Shown one piece after another: positions 6,246 to 13,117 of a stretch of 13,117 nt of DNA. Origin of the DNA: Bifidobacterium breve. Lineage in GTDB: Bacteria; Actinomycetota; Acidimicrobiia; Acidimicrobiales; Ilumatobacteraceae. Where the stretch lies: the NCBI GenBank assembly GCA_945871625.1, contig CAMBWL010000015.1, positions 1-13,117 on the forward strand, read 5' to 3'. Below the pieces are notes generated by a model. It was not told the DNA's origin. It saw nothing but the letters and a program-made list of their open reading frames with translations, and ran no database searches. Every line of letters starts with the position of its first letter. Position 1 is the stretch's first letter. A program made the position numbers and the translations under genes.

Positions 6246-6967
6246 GCCTGTATCGCGACAAGGCGGTTGTGCTTCGCACTTATGACCTTCGTGAATCTGA
6301 TCGAATCATCGTGATGATGACGCTCGAACACGGCAAGGTTCGTGCGGTGGCCAATGGTGTGCGCAAGATGTCGTCAAGATTTGGGTCGCGACTCGAACCA
6401 TTGAGCCACATCGATGTGTTGTTGAGTTCCGGCAAGGATCTAGACACCGTCAGTCAGGTTGAACTCGTGACCAGTGCGCGCGGACTTTATACGGATTTGG
6501 ATCGTTTGACCCGCGGATTAGCGATGCTCGAAGCGATCGACCAACTGGGTATGGATGGTGAACCGACAGAGCATTTATACAAGATGTTGGTTGGTGCACT
6601 GCAGTGGCTTTCAGAAAACGACTCGGCGCTCGTGCTGGCGGCGTTTTATTTCAAGTTGTTGGTGGTCGAGGGTGTCGGAGCACACGTAGAAAGTTGTGTC
6701 GGTTGTGGGGCACCTGGTAGCGAGTTGATTGCATTCGATTTGTTTCGTGGTGGGGGACAATGTCGAAATTGTCGCAGTGGGGTGACCATCTCACCGGATG
6801 CATTTAAAATTATTCAAAGCATTGTTGGCGGACAGTTGAACCATGCACTTTCGCTGCCCGAGAGTGCCGCAACCCGTGAAGTTTCGGATCTCGCCACCAA
6901 GTGCATGGAGCATCACCTTGAACGACGTCTTAAATCAGTCGCCGTCTTTGAGAGCCCAGAGCGATAG
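6242..6967 (+). CDS. recO: DNA repair protein RecO
   Basis: This 241-residue RecO would help RecR load RecA onto SSB-coated single-stranded DNA in gap repair. The N-terminal OB-fold (1-80) has the typical opening MSLYRDKAVVLRTYDLRESDRI and the basic HGKVRAVANGVRK segment. A helical domain follows, with a zinc-finger-like cysteine set: Cys152 and Cys155 (CVGC), then Cys174 and Cys177 (CRNC). Length is normal for the family. The ATG is read from the ATGA that ends the upstream UppS paralogue, so translation is probably coupled. In many Actinobacteria recO lies directly beside uppS; here the neighbour in that place is the degenerate paralogue. Confidence 0.93.
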   Translation: MSLYRDKAVVLRTYDLRESDRIIVMMTLEHGKVRAVANGVRKMSSRFGSRLEPLSHIDVLLSSGKDLDTVSQVELVTSARGLYTDLDRLTRGLAMLEAIDQLGMDGEPTEHLYKMLVGALQWLSENDSALVLAAFYFKLLVVEGVGAHVESCVGCGAPGSELIAFDLFRGGGQCRNCRSGVTISPDAFKIIQSIVGGQLNHALSLPESAATREVSDLATKCMEHHLERRLKSVAVFESPER

Positions 6968-6998
6968 TCGTCAATACGGCTCAAAAACCTACTGCATC

Positions 6999-7004
6999 TG
7001 TAAT
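6999..7004 (+). promoter_or_regulatory. Candidate -10 element of glyS
   Basis: TGTAAT differs from TATAAT at one base. It lies 11 bases before the GTG start of glyS in the 48-base gap after recO, so a transcript starting 7-10 bases downstream would be leaderless or nearly so. No matching -35 and no Shine-Dalgarno were found. Confidence 0.3.
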
Positions 7005-7015
7005 AGTCTGAGTGT

Positions 7016-8323
7016 GTGCCCGCGCAAGATTTAGATCAAATCGTAAACCTTTGCAAGCGGCGCGGTTTCGTTTATCCGAGTGGCGAAATATACGGCGGGT
7101 TTAGATCTTCGTACGACTACGGTCCGCTTGGTTCGTTGATGTTGCGCAACGTCAAGGACGCTTGGGTGCGCACGATGGTGCAGCAGCGCGACGACGTCGT
7201 GTTGATTGACGCTGCAATTCTGGGTTCTCCGCAGGTGTTTGAGGCCAGCGGTCATCTCAGCAATTTCAGTGACCCACTCGTTGATTGCACGGTTTGCAAG
7301 CGTCGATTCAGACAAGATCAGCTCGACGATCGAGATTGCCCGCAATCAAAAAAGGGTTGCGCGTTCACCGACGCGAGGGCATTCAACCTGATGTTCAAAA
7401 CTCAAGCCGGACCAATCGAGGGCGAGGGTGCAACTGTGTATATGCGGCCTGAGACGGCTCAAGGTATGTTCGTTAATTTCGCCAATGTTTTGCAGACAAG
7501 TCGCAAAAAGCCGCCGTTTGGTATCGCCCAAGTAGGCAAAAGTTTCAGAAACGAAATCACGCCTGGCAACTTTATTTTTCGCACGCGTGAATTTGAGCAA
7601 ATGGAACTTGAGTTTTTTGTGCCGCCAAGTGAGAGCGCACAATGGTATGACTACTGGTGTAAGTCAAGATTGCAGTGGTATATCGACTACGGCATACCGG
7701 CTGAGATGTTACGAATAAGAGAACACGCCAAAGATGAACTTTCGCATTATTCGGCGGGCACCAGCGATATTGAATTCAAGTTTCCATGGGGTTGGGGCGA
7801 ACTTGAAGGCATTGCTCAACGCACCGACTACGACTTGAAGCAACACGCCGAACACTCGCGACAAAAACTCGAATACTTTGATCAAGCGACGAACGAAAGA
7901 TATGTGCCGTATGTCGTCGAACCTGCGGCCGGGGCCAATCGTACGATGGCGGCTTTTTTGTTGGCGGCCTATGACGAAGATGTCGTCAATGATGAACCAC
8001 GCACCGTGCTGCGATTACATCCGCGACTTGCACCGTTCCAGATTGCTGTTTTGCCATTATCAAAAAAAGACACCCTGATGCCCCTGGCAAAAAAAATTCA
8101 TGCCACGTTGGGTGCTCGGTACATGTGCGACTTTGACGAGACTCAAGCGATAGGACGCCGTTATAGACGACAAGATGAGATTGGCACCCCATTTTGTGTG
8201 ACGGTCGACTTTGATTCTCTCGAGGATGATTCGGTGACGATTCGTGAGCGTGATACGACGGCACAGAGTCGGGTGAAGATAGATTCGTTGTTGGCTGAAC
8301 TTTCGCAGAGGCTCGGCTACTAA
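7016..8323 (+). CDS. glyS: Glycyl-tRNA synthetase, homodimeric (class II) type
   Basis: This 435-residue enzyme charges tRNA-Gly with glycine. It is the single-chain alpha-2 type of Actinobacteria, archaea and eukaryotes, not the alpha/beta tetramer type. It shows GFVYPSGEIYGGFRSSYDYGPLG (17-39), a likely zinc knuckle (Cys91, Cys94, Cys108, Cys115), and YMRPETAQG (142-150). Motif 2 is FRNEI...FRTREFEQMELEFF (177-201) and motif 3 is GANRTMAAFLLAAYDED (306-322). The anticodon-binding domain runs from about 337 to the end (LAPFQIAVLPL, then DEIGTPFCVTVD). The GTG at 7016 was chosen because the two overlapping GTGs just upstream are out of frame and the N-terminus QDLDQIVNLCKRRGF is typical. It may have its own promoter. 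Confidence 0.96.
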   Translation: MPAQDLDQIVNLCKRRGFVYPSGEIYGGFRSSYDYGPLGSLMLRNVKDAWVRTMVQQRDDVVLIDAAILGSPQVFEASGHLSNFSDPLVDCTVCKRRFRQDQLDDRDCPQSKKGCAFTDARAFNLMFKTQAGPIEGEGATVYMRPETAQGMFVNFANVLQTSRKKPPFGIAQVGKSFRNEITPGNFIFRTREFEQMELEFFVPPSESAQWYDYWCKSRLQWYIDYGIPAEMLRIREHAKDELSHYSAGTSDIEFKFPWGWGELEGIAQRTDYDLKQHAEHSRQKLEYFDQATNERYVPYVVEPAAGANRTMAAFLLAAYDEDVVNDEPRTVLRLHPRLAPFQIAVLPLSKKDTLMPLAKKIHATLGARYMCDFDETQAIGRRYRRQDEIGTPFCVTVDFDSLEDDSVTIRERDTTAQSRVKIDSLLAELSQRLGY

Positions 8324-8342
8324 TCGAAAATACCAATCAAAC

Positions 8343-8348
8343 GGAGGG
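8343..8348 (+). promoter_or_regulatory. Strong Shine-Dalgarno GGAGGG before the ABM gene
   Basis: GGAGGG lies 7 bases before the GTG at 8356. It fixes that start over the out-of-frame TTG at 8354. It is the only near-perfect ribosome binding site I found at a gene start in this window. Confidence 0.8.
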
Positions 8349-8355
8349 AATAGTT

Positions 8356-8661
8356 GTGGGCAAGGTAGCAGTAGCAGTCAAGTTAAAAATAAAAGAGGGC
8401 CAACGCGATGCAATGACTGCCGCGGTTATGCCAGGAATAGCGACGGCGAAAGCCGAGAGTGGCACCGATGTTTATATTTTTCACCATGATGCCGTAGACC
8501 CGAATGTCGTTTGGTTTTACGAACTTTATGCCGATCAGGATGCTGCGAATTTGCACATGGGATCTGACGCTTTCAAGTCGTGGTCCAAGACGCTCGCACC
8601 GTTTGTGGATGGAGCCCCTGAGTTTTCATTTTTGACACCGATAGGCGGCAAGGGACTTTAA
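8356..8661 (+). CDS. Small ABM-domain protein (antibiotic biosynthesis monooxygenase/YgiN-like)
   Basis: This 101-residue protein has the ferredoxin-like alpha/beta pattern of the ABM superfamily. It begins with a strand (KVAVAVKLKIKEGQRD), then a helix ending near ESGTDVYIFHHD. It continues with DPNVVWFYELYADQDAANLHMGSDAFKSW and closes with EFSFLTPIG. Family members are usually small homodimers and include quinol monooxygenases and haem-degrading enzymes, but many have no known substrate. No cofactor-binding residue can be assigned, so a specific reaction is not claimed. It lies 32 bases after glyS and 3 bases before trpC. The trpC ribosome binding site lies within its last codons, so it may head the trp transcript. 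Confidence is high for the family and low for function. Confidence 0.8.
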   Translation: MGKVAVAVKLKIKEGQRDAMTAAVMPGIATAKAESGTDVYIFHHDAVDPNVVWFYELYADQDAANLHMGSDAFKSWSKTLAPFVDGAPEFSFLTPIGGKGL

Positions 8662-8664
8662 TCT

Positions 8665-9438
8665 TTGTATCTCGACAAGATTCTTGCCAAGCATCGTGAA
8701 ACGACACTTGCGGATACACGCAATTTAGAAGAGTTGATATCGAGCGCAAAAAAGACGTCACCATCACGCGGCTTTATCAACAGGTTGCGCAAAGATTCGG
8801 TCGAGAAAATGGCGGTAATCGCAGAGATCAAACGTCGGTCACCTTCGCGTGGCGTGCTGAACGAAAACTTGCAGGTATCGGAAACTGCCGAGCAATATCG
8901 CCGCGGTGGCGCATCTTGCATTTCTGTGCTTACGGATGCCGAGTTTTTTGGAGGTTCGAAGTCTGATTTGGAGGGTGCACGATCTGCGGTCGACTTGCCG
9001 GTTCTTCGCAAAGATTTTACGATCTCGCCCAAAGATGTTTGCGACGCAAAACTCATGAATGCCGACTGCGTATTGCTGATCGTGGCTGCACTCGACAAGT
9101 CTGAACTGGCAGAGTTCCACGGTCTCGCAACTGAACTTGGCTTGGACGTGCTTGTCGAGATACACGACGAAACCGAACTCGAGATCGCTCTAGAAATCAA
9201 AGCGTCGTTGATTGGTGTGAATCAACGCGATTTAAAAACTTTTGAGGTCGATCATCGGCGAGCGGTGCGAATGGCAAGACTGATGCCGGCGAATGTCGTG
9301 CGAGTAGCCGAGTCTGGTGTCAAGACACGGGCTGACGCACAAAGTCTGCGCGACGCGGGTTATCACGCCGTGTTGGTAGGCGAATCCCTCGTGACTTCTG
9401 GAGACATCGTAAAAAGTGTCAGCGAATTGGGCGTCTAG
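8665..9438 (+). CDS. trpC: Indole-3-glycerol phosphate synthase
   Basis: This 257-residue TIM-barrel enzyme closes 1-(2-carboxyphenylamino)-1-deoxyribulose 5-phosphate to indole-3-glycerol phosphate in tryptophan synthesis. The catalytic and binding segments are intact: AEIKRRSPSRG (53-63, Glu54 and Lys56), SVLTDAEFFGGS (87-98), and LRKDFTI (Lys116). Further along are LVEIHDETEL (Glu165), GVNQRDLKTFEVD (Asn186), VAESGV (Glu216) and VLVGESLV. Its length is normal. The start is TTG at 8665, preceded at 9 bases by AGGGA (8651-8655). The protein begins YLDKILAKHRE, as is typical. It follows the ABM gene by 3 bases and its stop TAG abuts the trpF ATG. Confidence 0.95.
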   Translation: MYLDKILAKHRETTLADTRNLEELISSAKKTSPSRGFINRLRKDSVEKMAVIAEIKRRSPSRGVLNENLQVSETAEQYRRGGASCISVLTDAEFFGGSKSDLEGARSAVDLPVLRKDFTISPKDVCDAKLMNADCVLLIVAALDKSELAEFHGLATELGLDVLVEIHDETELEIALEIKASLIGVNQRDLKTFEVDHRRAVRMARLMPANVVRVAESGVKTRADAQSLRDAGYHAVLVGESLVTSGDIVKSVSELGV

Positions 9439-10062
9439 ATGTTCATAAAAATTTGTGGCATAACTAATGAGCAAGATGCGTTGCTGGCCGTCGCGCTTGG
9501 TGCTGATGCTTTGGGTTTCATTTTTGCACCATCCCCACGACAGGTTGCGCCGCAACGGGTAAAGGAGATCGTGCGCAGGTTGCCACAAGGCATAATCACC
9601 GTAGGTGTGTTTCGTGATGAACATCCCCAACGGGTGGTCGAAACAGTTCGTGAAGCAGGTTTGTTTGGGGCGCAACTGCACGGTCATGAGTCGGCGCAAA
9701 ACGTTGCTGAAGTGATGGTGGATTTGCATTGGGTGATCAAGGCCGTGGTCGCGGGTTCAGTTGAAGCGGCGCGAGCCGACGACTATTTGACCAACCTGAT
9801 TCTTGTGGATTCGCCAAACCCGGGATCTGGAGTCGCTTATGACCGAAGTTTGATCGCCGAGTTGCCAGACACGGTTCGCATCGTGTTGTCTGGGGGATTG
9901 ACAGCTGAAACTGTTGAGTCGGCGATCAGCGAAGTTTCTCCCTGGGGCGTAGATGTTTCGTCGGGAGTTGAGAAACGCCATGGTTACAAAGATCCGATCA
10001 AACTAAAACGATTCATTGACAACGCGCGAACGGGTTTCGCGAAAATAGCAGCAGATACTTAG
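9439..10062 (+). CDS. trpF: Phosphoribosylanthranilate isomerase
   Basis: This 207-residue TIM-barrel isomerase performs the Amadori rearrangement that feeds TrpC. It has KICGIT with the general-base Cys6, GADALGFIFAPSPRQV (21-36) and LVDSPNPGSG with the general-acid Asp124. The phosphate-binding loops are SGGLTAETV (151-159) and GVDVSSGVE (170-178). The ATG immediately follows the trpC stop codon (TAGATG), with no intervening base, so translation is very probably coupled. The enzyme acts before TrpC in the pathway although its gene lies after trpC. In many Actinobacteria PriA does this step together with the HisA reaction; a separate TrpF here suggests HisA and TrpF are distinct in this organism. 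Confidence 0.94.
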   Translation: MFIKICGITNEQDALLAVALGADALGFIFAPSPRQVAPQRVKEIVRRLPQGIITVGVFRDEHPQRVVETVREAGLFGAQLHGHESAQNVAEVMVDLHWVIKAVVAGSVEAARADDYLTNLILVDSPNPGSGVAYDRSLIAELPDTVRIVLSGGLTAETVESAISEVSPWGVDVSSGVEKRHGYKDPIKLKRFIDNARTGFAKIAADT

Positions 10063-10074
10063 TCGCTCTTCGGA

Positions 10075-10080
10075 TACATT
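10075..10080 (+). promoter_or_regulatory. Candidate internal -10 element before trpB
   Basis: TACATT (4 of 6 matches to TATAAT) in the trpF-trpB gap ends 7 bases before the ATG at 10088. A transcript from it would be leaderless. No -35 is evident, and read-through from trpF is equally possible. Confidence 0.2.
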
Positions 10081-10084
10081 TGGG

Positions 10085-11278
10085 GTGATGAACCCAAAGC
10101 AAGTGCCTCGAGAGTTGCTCACACCTGGGGCAGACGGTCGATTCGGTGAATTTGGTGGCCGTTTCGTGCCCGAGACTTTGGTGCCTGCGTGCGAAGAACT
10201 TGAACGAGCATTCAATGATGCGTGGAATGATTCACTTTTTAGAACTGAACTCGACGATCTTTTGCGCGAGTATGCAGGGCGTCCATCAATCTTGACCGAA
10301 TGTCACAATCTTGGGGCTCAACTTGGCATTCGTTTGATTCTTAAACGCGAAGATCTAAATCACACTGGTTCGCACAAAATCAACAGTGTGTTGGGCCAAG
10401 CGTTGCTCGCAAAGCGGATGGGCAAGAAACGAATCATTGCCGAAACTGGAGCAGGTCAACACGGCGTGGCTTCGGCAACGGCGGCGGCACTGCTTGGTCT
10501 TGAATGCAAGGTGTACATGGGCGCTGTGGATATCGAACGACAGTCGCTGAATGTTTTTCGAATGAAACTTCTTGGGGCGACAGTTGAAGCGGCCAACTCC
10601 GGAAGTCGCACGCTAAAAGATGCGGTCAACGAAGCGATGCGAGATTGGGTGGCGAGTGTTGAAACTAGTTATTACTGCATCGGTTCGGTGATGGGGCCGC
10701 ATCCGTATCCGTTCATGGTCCGGCAATTTCAAAGTGTCATCGGTAAAGAAGCACGCAAACAGTTTCAAGAATTGTGTGATGGCAGCGATCCGAATATTGT
10801 CGTGGCGTGCGTCGGTGGTGGTTCAAACGCGATGGGTATTTTCTCGGGATTCATCGATGCTGACACTCGATTGGTCGGCGTTGAGCCTGCGGGCGGTGCG
10901 GCGGTAGGTCGTGGTACGCCTGGCGTTGTGCACGGTATGAAGAGTTATTTGATGCAAGATGAATACGGTCAGGTGCAAGAAGCGCACTCAATTAGTGCTG
11001 GTCTCGATTACCCAGGTGTCGGACCTGAGCATTCGTATCTTGCGTCGGTGGGTCGTGCAGAGTATCCGAGTGTTGACGATCAAGAAGTGATCGAAGGTTT
11101 CAAATTGATGGCACGTGCCGAAGGGATAATTCCTGCGCTTGAATGCGCACACGCGGTCGCATGGATCACAAGAGAGGCGCCGAAGATTCAGGGACAAACA
11201 GTATTGATGAATCTGTCTGGTCGCGGCGACAAAGATGTGGCTCAGATGATGGCGATTCTCGGCGATTCGTTGAGTTGA
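10085..11278 (+). CDS. trpB: Tryptophan synthase beta chain
   Basis: This PLP enzyme joins indole and serine to give tryptophan, in an alpha2-beta2 complex with TrpA. Numbering is from the GTG at 10085 (397 residues). The adjacent ATG at 10088 is an equally likely start, and neither has a good Shine-Dalgarno. Visible are FGEFGGRFVPETL (20-32) and KREDLNHTGSHKIN with Schiff-base Lys98. AETGAGQHG carries catalytic Glu120, and GGGSNAMG (244-251) binds the PLP phosphate. HSISAGLDYPGVGPEH (301-316) and SGRGDKD (378-384) complete the set. These are hallmarks of the TrpB1 type, which works with TrpA. It begins 22 bases after trpF and is followed by trpA after 13 bases. Confidence 0.97.
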   Translation: MMNPKQVPRELLTPGADGRFGEFGGRFVPETLVPACEELERAFNDAWNDSLFRTELDDLLREYAGRPSILTECHNLGAQLGIRLILKREDLNHTGSHKINSVLGQALLAKRMGKKRIIAETGAGQHGVASATAAALLGLECKVYMGAVDIERQSLNVFRMKLLGATVEAANSGSRTLKDAVNEAMRDWVASVETSYYCIGSVMGPHPYPFMVRQFQSVIGKEARKQFQELCDGSDPNIVVACVGGGSNAMGIFSGFIDADTRLVGVEPAGGAAVGRGTPGVVHGMKSYLMQDEYGQVQEAHSISAGLDYPGVGPEHSYLASVGRAEYPSVDDQEVIEGFKLMARAEGIIPALECAHAVAWITREAPKIQGQTVLMNLSGRGDKDVAQMMAILGDSLS

Positions 11279-11291
11279 AGACGAAGTTTTC

Positions 11292-12098
11292 GTGAAATCT
11301 GCTCAACACAAGCCGGGTGCACTTGAGACTCGGTTGCGTCAGACTCGCGATTCCGGTCGAAAAATTCTTGTTCCTTATATAACGGGTGGTTTGACGGGTT
11401 GGATTGATGCGATCCGTGGCGCGGCAGCCAACGGGGCAGACGCGATAGAAATCGGGATACCTTTTTCTGACCCCGTAATGGATGGACCGATTATTCAAAT
11501 GGCATCCGAGAAGGCGCTGCGCGATGGCGCAACTCCAATTTCGATTTTGCATGAACTGCGAGGTGTAGATGTTTCTATTCCGTTGATCGTGATGTGTTAC
11601 TACAACACGGTTTATCGCGCTGGCCATACCAGGTTTGCCAATTCGCTGCGCGAGGCGGGTGTCGTGGCGGCAATCGTGCCCGATCTTCCGCTCGAAGAGT
11701 CGGCGCATTGGTGTGAGTCGGCCGATTCGACAGGAATTGAAACCGTGATGCTGGCTGCACCGACTGCTCCAGACGAAAGATTGCACCGAGTCGTTGAACG
11801 AGCCAGGGGATTCGTCTACGCAGTTGGTTTGCTTGGCGTCACGGGTGAACGCACTGAACTTGCAGCAACTGCTGTGGCGATGGCGACGAGGTTAAAAAGA
11901 ATTACTGACATGCCTGTGCTGGTTGGTGTTGGCGTCTCAAATGCGGCACAGGCACAACAGGCGTGTGCCGTTGCCGACGGGGTAATTCAAGGTGCATCTG
12001 TTGTGCGAAGGCTGTTAAATGAGGGCGCCGACTCTGTGGCGCAATATGTTGCCGAGGTGCGTGCGGCGATTGATAGTCCCGTATCTAGCAACCGCTAA
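11292..12098 (+). CDS. trpA: Tryptophan synthase alpha chain
   Basis: This 268-residue TIM barrel cleaves indole-3-glycerol phosphate and passes indole to TrpB. The catalytic acids are present in IEIGIPFSDPVMDGP: Glu53 and Asp64 match Salmonella Glu49 and Asp60. VPYITGG (27-33), MCYYNTVYRAG (101-111) and VPDLPLEE (129-136) form the front of the barrel. The mobile loop LLGVTGERTE (180-189), VGVGVS (211-216) and GASVVRRL (234-241) bind substrate and phosphate. The start is GTG at 11292, 13 bases after the trpB stop, with a weak GAAG-type site upstream. It is the last trp gene in the cluster. trpE, trpG and trpD are not in the window. Confidence 0.95.
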   Translation: MKSAQHKPGALETRLRQTRDSGRKILVPYITGGLTGWIDAIRGAAANGADAIEIGIPFSDPVMDGPIIQMASEKALRDGATPISILHELRGVDVSIPLIVMCYYNTVYRAGHTRFANSLREAGVVAAIVPDLPLEESAHWCESADSTGIETVMLAAPTAPDERLHRVVERARGFVYAVGLLGVTGERTELAATAVAMATRLKRITDMPVLVGVGVSNAAQAQQACAVADGVIQGASVVRRLLNEGADSVAQYVAEVRAAIDSPVSSNR

Positions 12099-12118
12099 AT
12101 TATTGCAATGATTAAAAA

Positions 12119-12547
12119 GTGAACTCGTTTCCTGCTCCCAAAGAGATTATTCCGCATCGTCCGCCATTTTTGTTTGTTGATTCGCTGACTGCGTTGCAGC
12201 CAGGGCTGAGCGCCACTGGTCTTTGGCATTTAACCGGTAACGAAGATTTTTTCGTCGGTCACTTTCCGGGTCGCCCGACTTTGCCGGGTGTGTTGATGTG
12301 CGAGGCGATCGCCCAAGTTGGGGCGTGTGCGATTTTGAGTGATGCCAAGTTCGCCAACAAGTTGCCGCTGTTTGGCGGACTCGACGGCGCGAGGTTCAGG
12401 CGTCAGGTGGTGCCTGGTGATGTGCTTGAAATGTCGGTGCAACTTGGTCGCATGTCGGCGCGCGCTGGCAAGGGCACAGGTGTCGCCAAAGTCAACGGTG
12501 AAATCGCCTGCGAATGCGAATTGCTATTTGTCATCGTCGACGCGTGA
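12119..12547 (+). CDS. fabZ: FabZ-type 3-hydroxyacyl-ACP dehydratase
   Basis: This 142-residue hotdog-fold protein is expected to dehydrate 3-hydroxyacyl-ACP to trans-2-enoyl-ACP in fatty acid elongation. The N-terminal IIPHRPPFLFVD (10-21) and the core GHFPGRPTLPGVLMCEAIAQVGA are typical of FabZ. The core carries the catalytic His48 and Glu62. ARFRRQVVPGD (91-101) is the usual second conserved block. Length is normal. The start is GTG at 12119; its last two bases begin a TGA that closes a four-codon frame at 12108-12122, probably by chance. It lies 20 bases after trpA, so it may be carried on the trp transcript. It converges on the fabF-like gene. A FabA-type isomerase or a thioesterase-like relative is less likely. 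Confidence 0.88.
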   Translation: MNSFPAPKEIIPHRPPFLFVDSLTALQPGLSATGLWHLTGNEDFFVGHFPGRPTLPGVLMCEAIAQVGACAILSDAKFANKLPLFGGLDGARFRRQVVPGDVLEMSVQLGRMSARAGKGTGVAKVNGEIACECELLFVIVDA

Positions 12548-12559
12548 GCGGAGACGGAT

Positions 12560-13117
12560 CTAATAGTTGTACGGCGCGATAATTATCGAGCCGTTATGGC
12601 CGCCGAAGCCAAAATTATTTGAAATCGTCGGACCAGGTTGCCACGCACGAGCGCTACCCATGACGACGTCAACACCTGCCATCGCCGGATCAACCACGGT
12701 TGTATTTGCCGTAGGCGGAATCAATTTGTGTTCGAAAGAAAGCAGAACCGCCGCCGCTTCAAGAGCGCCTGCGGCGCCAAGTGGGTGACCAGTCACACCT
12801 TTTATTGAGGTCATTGGCGGTTTGTTGACGAACACAGAAGCAACTGCTTGCGCTTCAGCAGAGTCGTTCAGCGGTGTCGATGTGCCGTGCGCATTTACTT
12901 GTTTAATTTCATCAGCCGACAAGCCGGCGTCTTCAAGTGCAAGTTTCATGCATGCAATTGCGCCAACTCCACCAGGCGACGGGGCGGTGATGTGGTGGGC
13001 GTCGGCATTGCTGCCCGCACCGAGAATTTCTCCAATGATTTTCGCGCCACGGGCGATAGCCAGGTCTAGACGCTCCAAAACGAATACGGCTGAACCTTCG
13101 CCGAAAATGAAGCCGTC
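12560..13117 (-). CDS. fabF: Beta-ketoacyl-ACP synthase II, C-terminal part (runs off the window)
   Basis: The last 185 residues of a thiolase-fold condensing enzyme are visible; the 5' end lies beyond 13117. FabF elongates acyl-ACP with malonyl-ACP. The visible part opens with DGFIFGEGSAVFVLERL. It contains both catalytic histidines, in NAHGTSTPLND (visible residue 77) and in GHPLGAAGA (111), with the conserved Lys at 106 (SIKGVTGHP). It closes with NNFGFGGHNGSIII. The nucleophilic Cys lies upstream, outside the window. The frame is open to the edge, so any start placed inside the window would be wrong. Its stop lies 12 bases from that of the convergent fabZ. Substrate preference cannot be judged. 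Confidence 0.93.
   Translation of the reverse strand, partial: DGFIFGEGSAVFVLERLDLAIARGAKIIGEILGAGSNADAHHITAPSPGGVGAIACMKLALEDAGLSADEIKQVNAHGTSTPLNDSAEAQAVASVFVNKPPMTSIKGVTGHPLGAAGALEAAAVLLSFEHKLIPPTANTTVVDPAMAGVDVVMGSARAWQPGPTISNNFGFGGHNGSIIIAPYNY

Noticed and set aside
8658..9200. Open frame of 180 codons on the minus strand, antisense to trpC
   Set aside because: The Ser-rich translation is a shadow of trpC, whose catalytic motifs are continuous on the plus strand.
11166..11786. Open frame of 206 codons on the minus strand across trpB/trpA
   Set aside because: It spans the junction of two well-supported genes, has a low-complexity basic composition and shows no family resemblance.
12108..12122. 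Four-codon frame (MIKK) overlapping the fabZ GTG start
   Set aside because: It is too short to distinguish from chance and has no ribosome binding site; it is not supported as a leader peptide.
1..13117. Mobile elements, CRISPR arrays, tRNA or rRNA genes, toxin-antitoxin pairs
   Set aside because: I saw no transposase or integrase motif, no regularly spaced repeats, no tRNA-like cloverleaf and no rRNA segment on reading both strands.

Overview
The window looks like chromosomal DNA from an actinobacterium of moderate G+C (about half G+C by eye). A free-living member of the Acidimicrobiia is my best guess. The pointers are an MtrA/MtrB/LpqB-like signalling cluster, uppS-type genes next to recO and glyS as in other Actinobacteria, frequent GTG and TTG starts, and few clear Shine-Dalgarno sites. 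The lineage is an inference; no rRNA or other taxonomic marker is present. I saw no insertion sequence, CRISPR array, tRNA, rRNA or prophage gene. Coding density is very high.

Layout. (1) 1-83: a possible C-terminal scrap of a plus-strand gene. (2) 84-2155, minus: a sensor histidine kinase followed, with a 1-base overlap, by a small GerMN lipoprotein. Divergent from them (2324-3013, plus) is the OmpR-type response regulator. The 168-bp gap between them carries a perfect 11-bp inverted repeat. (3) 2992-5588, minus: an isoprenyl transferase (uppS-like) and then a DinG-type helicase. (4) 5652-8661, plus: a degenerate UppS paralogue coupled to recO by an ATGA overlap, then glycyl-tRNA synthetase and a small ABM-domain protein. 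(5) 8665-12098, plus: trpC-trpF-trpB-trpA, packed tightly. (6) 12119-12547, plus: a FabZ-type dehydratase, convergent with (7) 12560-13117, minus: the C-terminal part of a FabF-type ketosynthase that runs off the window.

The most interesting element is the divergent pair at 4920-6245. The minus-strand protein keeps the cis-prenyltransferase catalytic motifs, but it ends before the C-terminal RxG motif and has Lys where family members have a conserved Glu (E. coli E213). The plus-strand protein is a full-length family member with its catalytic motifs erased, yet it keeps that Glu and the C-terminal RRFGG. This reciprocal loss mirrors eukaryotic DHDDS/NgBR (Rer2/Nus1) and suggests a bacterial heteromeric cis-prenyltransferase. 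The rest of the window is housekeeping: signalling, DNA repair, translation, tryptophan synthesis and fatty acid synthesis.
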